Positions 6,211 through 6,514 of a DNA stretch of 6,514 nt are shown here, piece by piece. The notes under the pieces are model-generated. The model was not told the origin of the DNA, made no database searches, and saw nothing but the letters and a program-made list of their open reading frames with translations. The position numbers were made by a program, and so were the translations under genes. The DNA comes from Thermoplasmata archaeon. Its GTDB lineage: Archaea; Thermoplasmatota; Thermoplasmata; SG8-5; JAGLSY01. Location of the stretch: positions 1-6,514 of the forward strand of contig JAGLQE010000050.1 of assembly GCA_023137005.1 (NCBI GenBank), given 5' to 3'. Within the stretch, counting starts at the first letter, position 1, and the number at the start of each line of letters is the position of its first letter.

Positions 6211-6514
6211 CTATGGTTGTTTGCCCTTTTTATTCCGATTTTTGGTGTATTTGAGGGCGGATAAGAGGATCATTATCGTGACCACTACCAACACAATTGA
6301 GGATTGGAGAATTGGGAGCAGGGAATCGCATTCGTCTTGGGGAGGATGAATATGATCCATGACCATGAGCTGGCATGACTGGGTGCCGTTCTTGTATCCG
6401 GTTTTGAAGGCGATCGTGCTTATCGTGTATTCCTTGTCTCCCTCTAGATCCCTGGATTCGAAAGAAAATATCGCCTTACCAGACTCGTCCGTGGTGGCAA
6501 TTTCAGGAGACACG
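6211..6514 (-). CDS. Surface protein, C-terminal fragment with Ig-like domain and membrane anchor
   Basis: The frame is open through the right edge, so the N-terminus lies outside the window. The GTG at 6513 is taken as an internal Val. About 100 residues are visible. The first ~52 (IATTDESGKAIFSFESRDL, EYTISTIAFKTGYKNGT) have the pattern of an extracellular Ig-like/Big-type beta-sandwich end: T-x-E-x-G-x-A-x-F, then alternating hydrophobic strands, then an A-x-K-x-GY-x-x-G turn. A short linker with HPPQDEC leads to a hydrophobic helix (about 66-86, rich in V, I, L) and a Lys/Arg/Asn-rich tail (KYTKNRNKKGKQP) likely to be cytoplasmic. This makes a type I surface protein with a C-terminal anchor, the same end architecture as the protease-propeller. 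Its main function cannot be told from this end. Confidence 0.75.
   Translation of the reverse strand, partial: VSPEIATTDESGKAIFSFESRDLEGDKEYTISTIAFKTGYKNGTQSCQLMVMDHIHPPQDECDSLLPILQSSIVLVVVTIMILLSALKYTKNRNKKGKQP

Noticed and set aside
6211..6513. A complete 100-residue gene starting at the GTG at 6513
   Set aside because: The frame runs into the window edge, and the sequence begins mid-domain with an Ig-like strand pattern and no signal peptide, so it is a fragment of a longer surface protein.
1..6514. tRNA, rRNA, CRISPR array, insertion sequence or integration site
   Set aside because: I saw no tRNA-like folds, rRNA sequence, spaced direct repeats, transposase motifs or terminal inverted repeats.

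Overview
The window looks like a chromosomal segment of a euryarchaeal-type archaeon. Its left third is the 3' part of a gene for the large subunit (DP2) of the archaeal replicative polymerase PolD. The other genes carry archaeal-style TATA elements and weak GGTG-type ribosome binding sites. PolD excludes bacteria and most Crenarchaeota. The protein sequence, the AGG-rich arginine codons and the moderate GC content would fit an uncultured member of Thermoplasmatota, but that placement is inference from family knowledge and not a search result.

Layout. Bases 1-2294 (+): DP2, open at the left edge, with the catalytic NCDGDED motif, two zinc-binding cysteine clusters and a C-terminal PIP-like tail for the sliding clamp. 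Bases 2295-2343: short convergent junction. Bases 2344-4149 (-): a secreted, membrane-anchored protein joining a gluzincin-like metalloprotease domain (HELHH) to a six-bladed TolB-type propeller. Bases 4216-4419 (-): a small protein with two membrane segments. Bases 4518-5867 (-): a HhH-TPR-KaiC/RecA-type ATPase fusion. Bases 5907-6143 (-): a 78-residue helical protein of unknown function. Bases 6211-6514 (-): the C-terminal end of a surface protein with an Ig-like fold and a membrane anchor, open at the right edge.

How the genes relate. DP2 is a housekeeping replication gene facing the others and has no obvious functional tie to them. The 78-residue protein and the KaiC-like ATPase are 39 bp apart on the same strand and may form a two-gene unit. 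An 8-bp inverted repeat lies between the likely TATA box and the start codon of the first gene. The same 9-base TATA-like element occurs again just before the ATPase gene. The protease-propeller and the two-TM gene each have their own TATA-like element. The protease-propeller gene looks more AT-rich than its neighbours.

The best candidate for something little described is the HhH-TPR-KaiC fusion with its small partner. Next is the surface protease-propeller, whose expected third zinc ligand appears to be Asp instead of Glu. No RNA genes, CRISPR arrays, insertion sequences or origins were seen, and no gap between genes exceeds 300 bases.
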